A stretch of DNA of 64,000 nucleotides from Actinomycetaceae bacterium (GTDB taxonomy: Bacteria; Actinomycetota; Actinomycetes; Actinomycetales; Actinomycetaceae). A program made the position numbers and the translations under genes. The DNA is taken from assembly GCA_030532405.1 (NCBI GenBank), contig JAUNLF010000001.1, positions 124,001-188,000 on the forward strand, given 5' to 3'. The notes below the pieces were generated by a model. That model was not told the origin of the DNA. It saw nothing but the letters and a program-made list of their open reading frames with translations, and ran no database searches. This document shows positions 63,051 to 64,000 of this stretch, piece after piece; within the stretch, counting starts at the first letter, position 1, and every line of letters starts with the position of its first letter.

Positions 63051-64000
63051 GAGTACAAACTACCTCAAAGATCGCGGATTTTGCCGCGAGCGCTGTTCTT
63101 ATCTTCACGGGCGCGGTTTCGCTGGTTTATCCGGCTTTGGTGCTCGTGGTTAGATCAGTCAGTGCGGGTCGGGCGTCGAGTGTTTCGGTCTTTAGTATTT
63201 GGCGCGCGGTGTTTTGGTCTGTTTTGGATTCTGCTGTTGTGGCTTCGGTGGCCGTGTTGGTTGCGGCGGTGCTCGCGGTTGTTGTTCGCGGTTTGCCGCT
63301 TCGTTTAGGGCGCGTGTTTGACGTGTTGCTGATTGCCCCTGCGACTGTTTCACCTTTTGTGGTAAGTTCCGCACTTTCCGTTGGTTTTGGTCGTGAGGGT
63401 TTGTGGGAGATGGGCGCGACTTCACCGTTTACTGGGGCGGTTGCGGTGCTTGGCGCCTTCACGGTTGCTCTTGGACCGTTTGCGTATGCGCTACTGCGAA
63501 TCTCGGTGTCGACAGTTCATCCCGGCCTGATCGACACCTACCGGGTTTTGGGTGTTTCGGAGTGGAAGATTTTGCGCAACGCGGCGTGGCCCAAGGTGCG
63601 CAGAGCGATTCCGATTGCCTGGATGGTTGTGTTCGTGCTTGCAATCTCAGACCCGGTTGTGCCCTCCCTGCTCGCCTCACCCCATCCGAATGCGGCTCGA
63701 TCAGTGTGGATTCTCGCAACCGCCGTTGGTGATACAACCGGGGCGGCCCGCCTCTCCGTGTGCCTGCTCGTAGCCACCTTCGCCGTTGGCGGCGCCGCGT
63801 TTCTTTTGAGTCGCCCCCGAGGCGTGCTCGAAACGTTCAGCATGCACTCACAGGCGAGTAGTCGCTATTCGCTCTCTCAACCCGTTGGAGTGCCCATCGC
63901 GCCGCGCCTGCTCCTCGTCGCGTTTGCCTCCATATTCACCTTCCTGCCATTCCTCCTCATGCTCCTCACCGCAGACGAGATTCGCCCCGAATCATTCGCC
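63047..64000 (+). CDS. ABC transporter permease, Fbp/Afu type (partial, C-terminus outside window)
   Basis: The ATG overlaps the binding-protein stop (ATGA) and the frame is open for 318 codons to the window edge. It shows several hydrophobic segments and the EAA-loop YRVLGVSEWKILRNAAWPKVRRAIP at about residues 168-192. Around residue 250 a second set of helices begins, consistent with the double-domain permeases of Fbp/Afu systems. Codons in roughly the first 200 residues end in T or G far more often than those that follow. Confidence 0.87.
   Translation, partial: MRVQTTSKIADFAASAVLIFTGAVSLVYPALVLVVRSVSAGRASSVSVFSIWRAVFWSVLDSAVVASVAVLVAAVLAVVVRGLPLRLGRVFDVLLIAPATVSPFVVSSALSVGFGREGLWEMGATSPFTGAVAVLGAFTVALGPFAYALLRISVSTVHPGLIDTYRVLGVSEWKILRNAAWPKVRRAIPIAWMVVFVLAISDPVVPSLLASPHPNAARSVWILATAVGDTTGAARLSVCLLVATFAVGGAAFLLSRPRGVLETFSMHSQASSRYSLSQPVGVPIAPRLLLVAFASIFTFLPFLLMLLTADEIRPESFA

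Noticed and set aside
1-64000. CRISPR arrays, prophage genes or insertion sequences
   Set aside because: No regular direct-repeat/spacer pattern, phage structural gene or transposase was found on either strand.

Overview
The window looks like a chromosomal segment of a high-GC actinobacterium, most likely from the Actinomycetales/Actinomycetaceae side. The reasons are conserved actinobacterial gene orders (rarA-rpsD-alaS-ruvX-mltG-aroE-aroC-aroK-aroB-efp-nusB-pyrR; secDF-apt-rel; thrS-HIT-pgsA-patA-pimA; yebC-ruvCAB-yajC), the phosphatidylinositol-mannoside genes, and frequent GTG/TTG starts. The species cannot be named from the sequence alone. No gene-free stretch is longer than about 220 bases.

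Layout. 1-7190: pyrimidine operon on the minus strand (pyrR-pyrB-pyrC-carA-carB-pyrF), with a PyrR-binding leader overlapping the pyrR ribosome-binding site. carA encodes only the N-terminal domain and lacks the glutaminase domain. 7200-15300: nusB, efp, shikimate genes (aroB, aroK, aroC, aroE plus a degenerate kinase paralogue), a prepilin peptidase, mltG and ruvX. 15300-23700: alaS, rpsD, rarA, yciO, a DUF4126 membrane protein and aspS. 23800-28900 (plus strand): two tandem paralogous MFS exporters, the second under an iron-box-like promoter, then a DEAD-box helicase. 28900-38200: two dynamin-like GTPases, hisS, a metallo-beta-lactamase-fold hydrolase, a DUF349 protein and rel. 38300-45800: apt, secF, secD, yajC, ruvB, ruvA, ruvC and yebC. 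45800-53540: NUDIX, LemA-like protein, pimA, patA, pgsA, HIT protein, thrS and a FemX-like peptidyltransferase.

53700-58780 is an accessory-looking block. tRNA genes Val(CAC), Cys and Gly(GCC) lie on one side and Val(GAC) and a second, identical Gly(GCC) on the other. They enclose a TPCP-type (P1B-5-like) metal ATPase with an iron-box-like upstream site and a cell-wall-anchored protein with an LSKTG sorting signal. The identical tRNA-Gly copies form a 75-bp direct repeat. No integrase or transposase is visible.

58930-64000 (plus strand) encodes a compact uptake module: a sensor kinase, an OmpR-type regulator, an organophosphate:phosphate antiporter with repeated sites upstream that resemble OmpR-family operators, a lipoprotein solute-binding protein, and the start of an Fbp/Afu-type ABC permease cut by the window edge. 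The arrangement recalls Pgt and Hpt/Uhp phosphate-ester sensing systems combined with an AfuABC-like transporter.

The observations most worth following up are the glutaminase-less CarA, the phosphate-ester module, the dynamin-like GTPase pair, the two iron-box-like sites, the tRNA-Val(GAC) with C at position 33, and the marked excess of the heptamer GAGGRCG.
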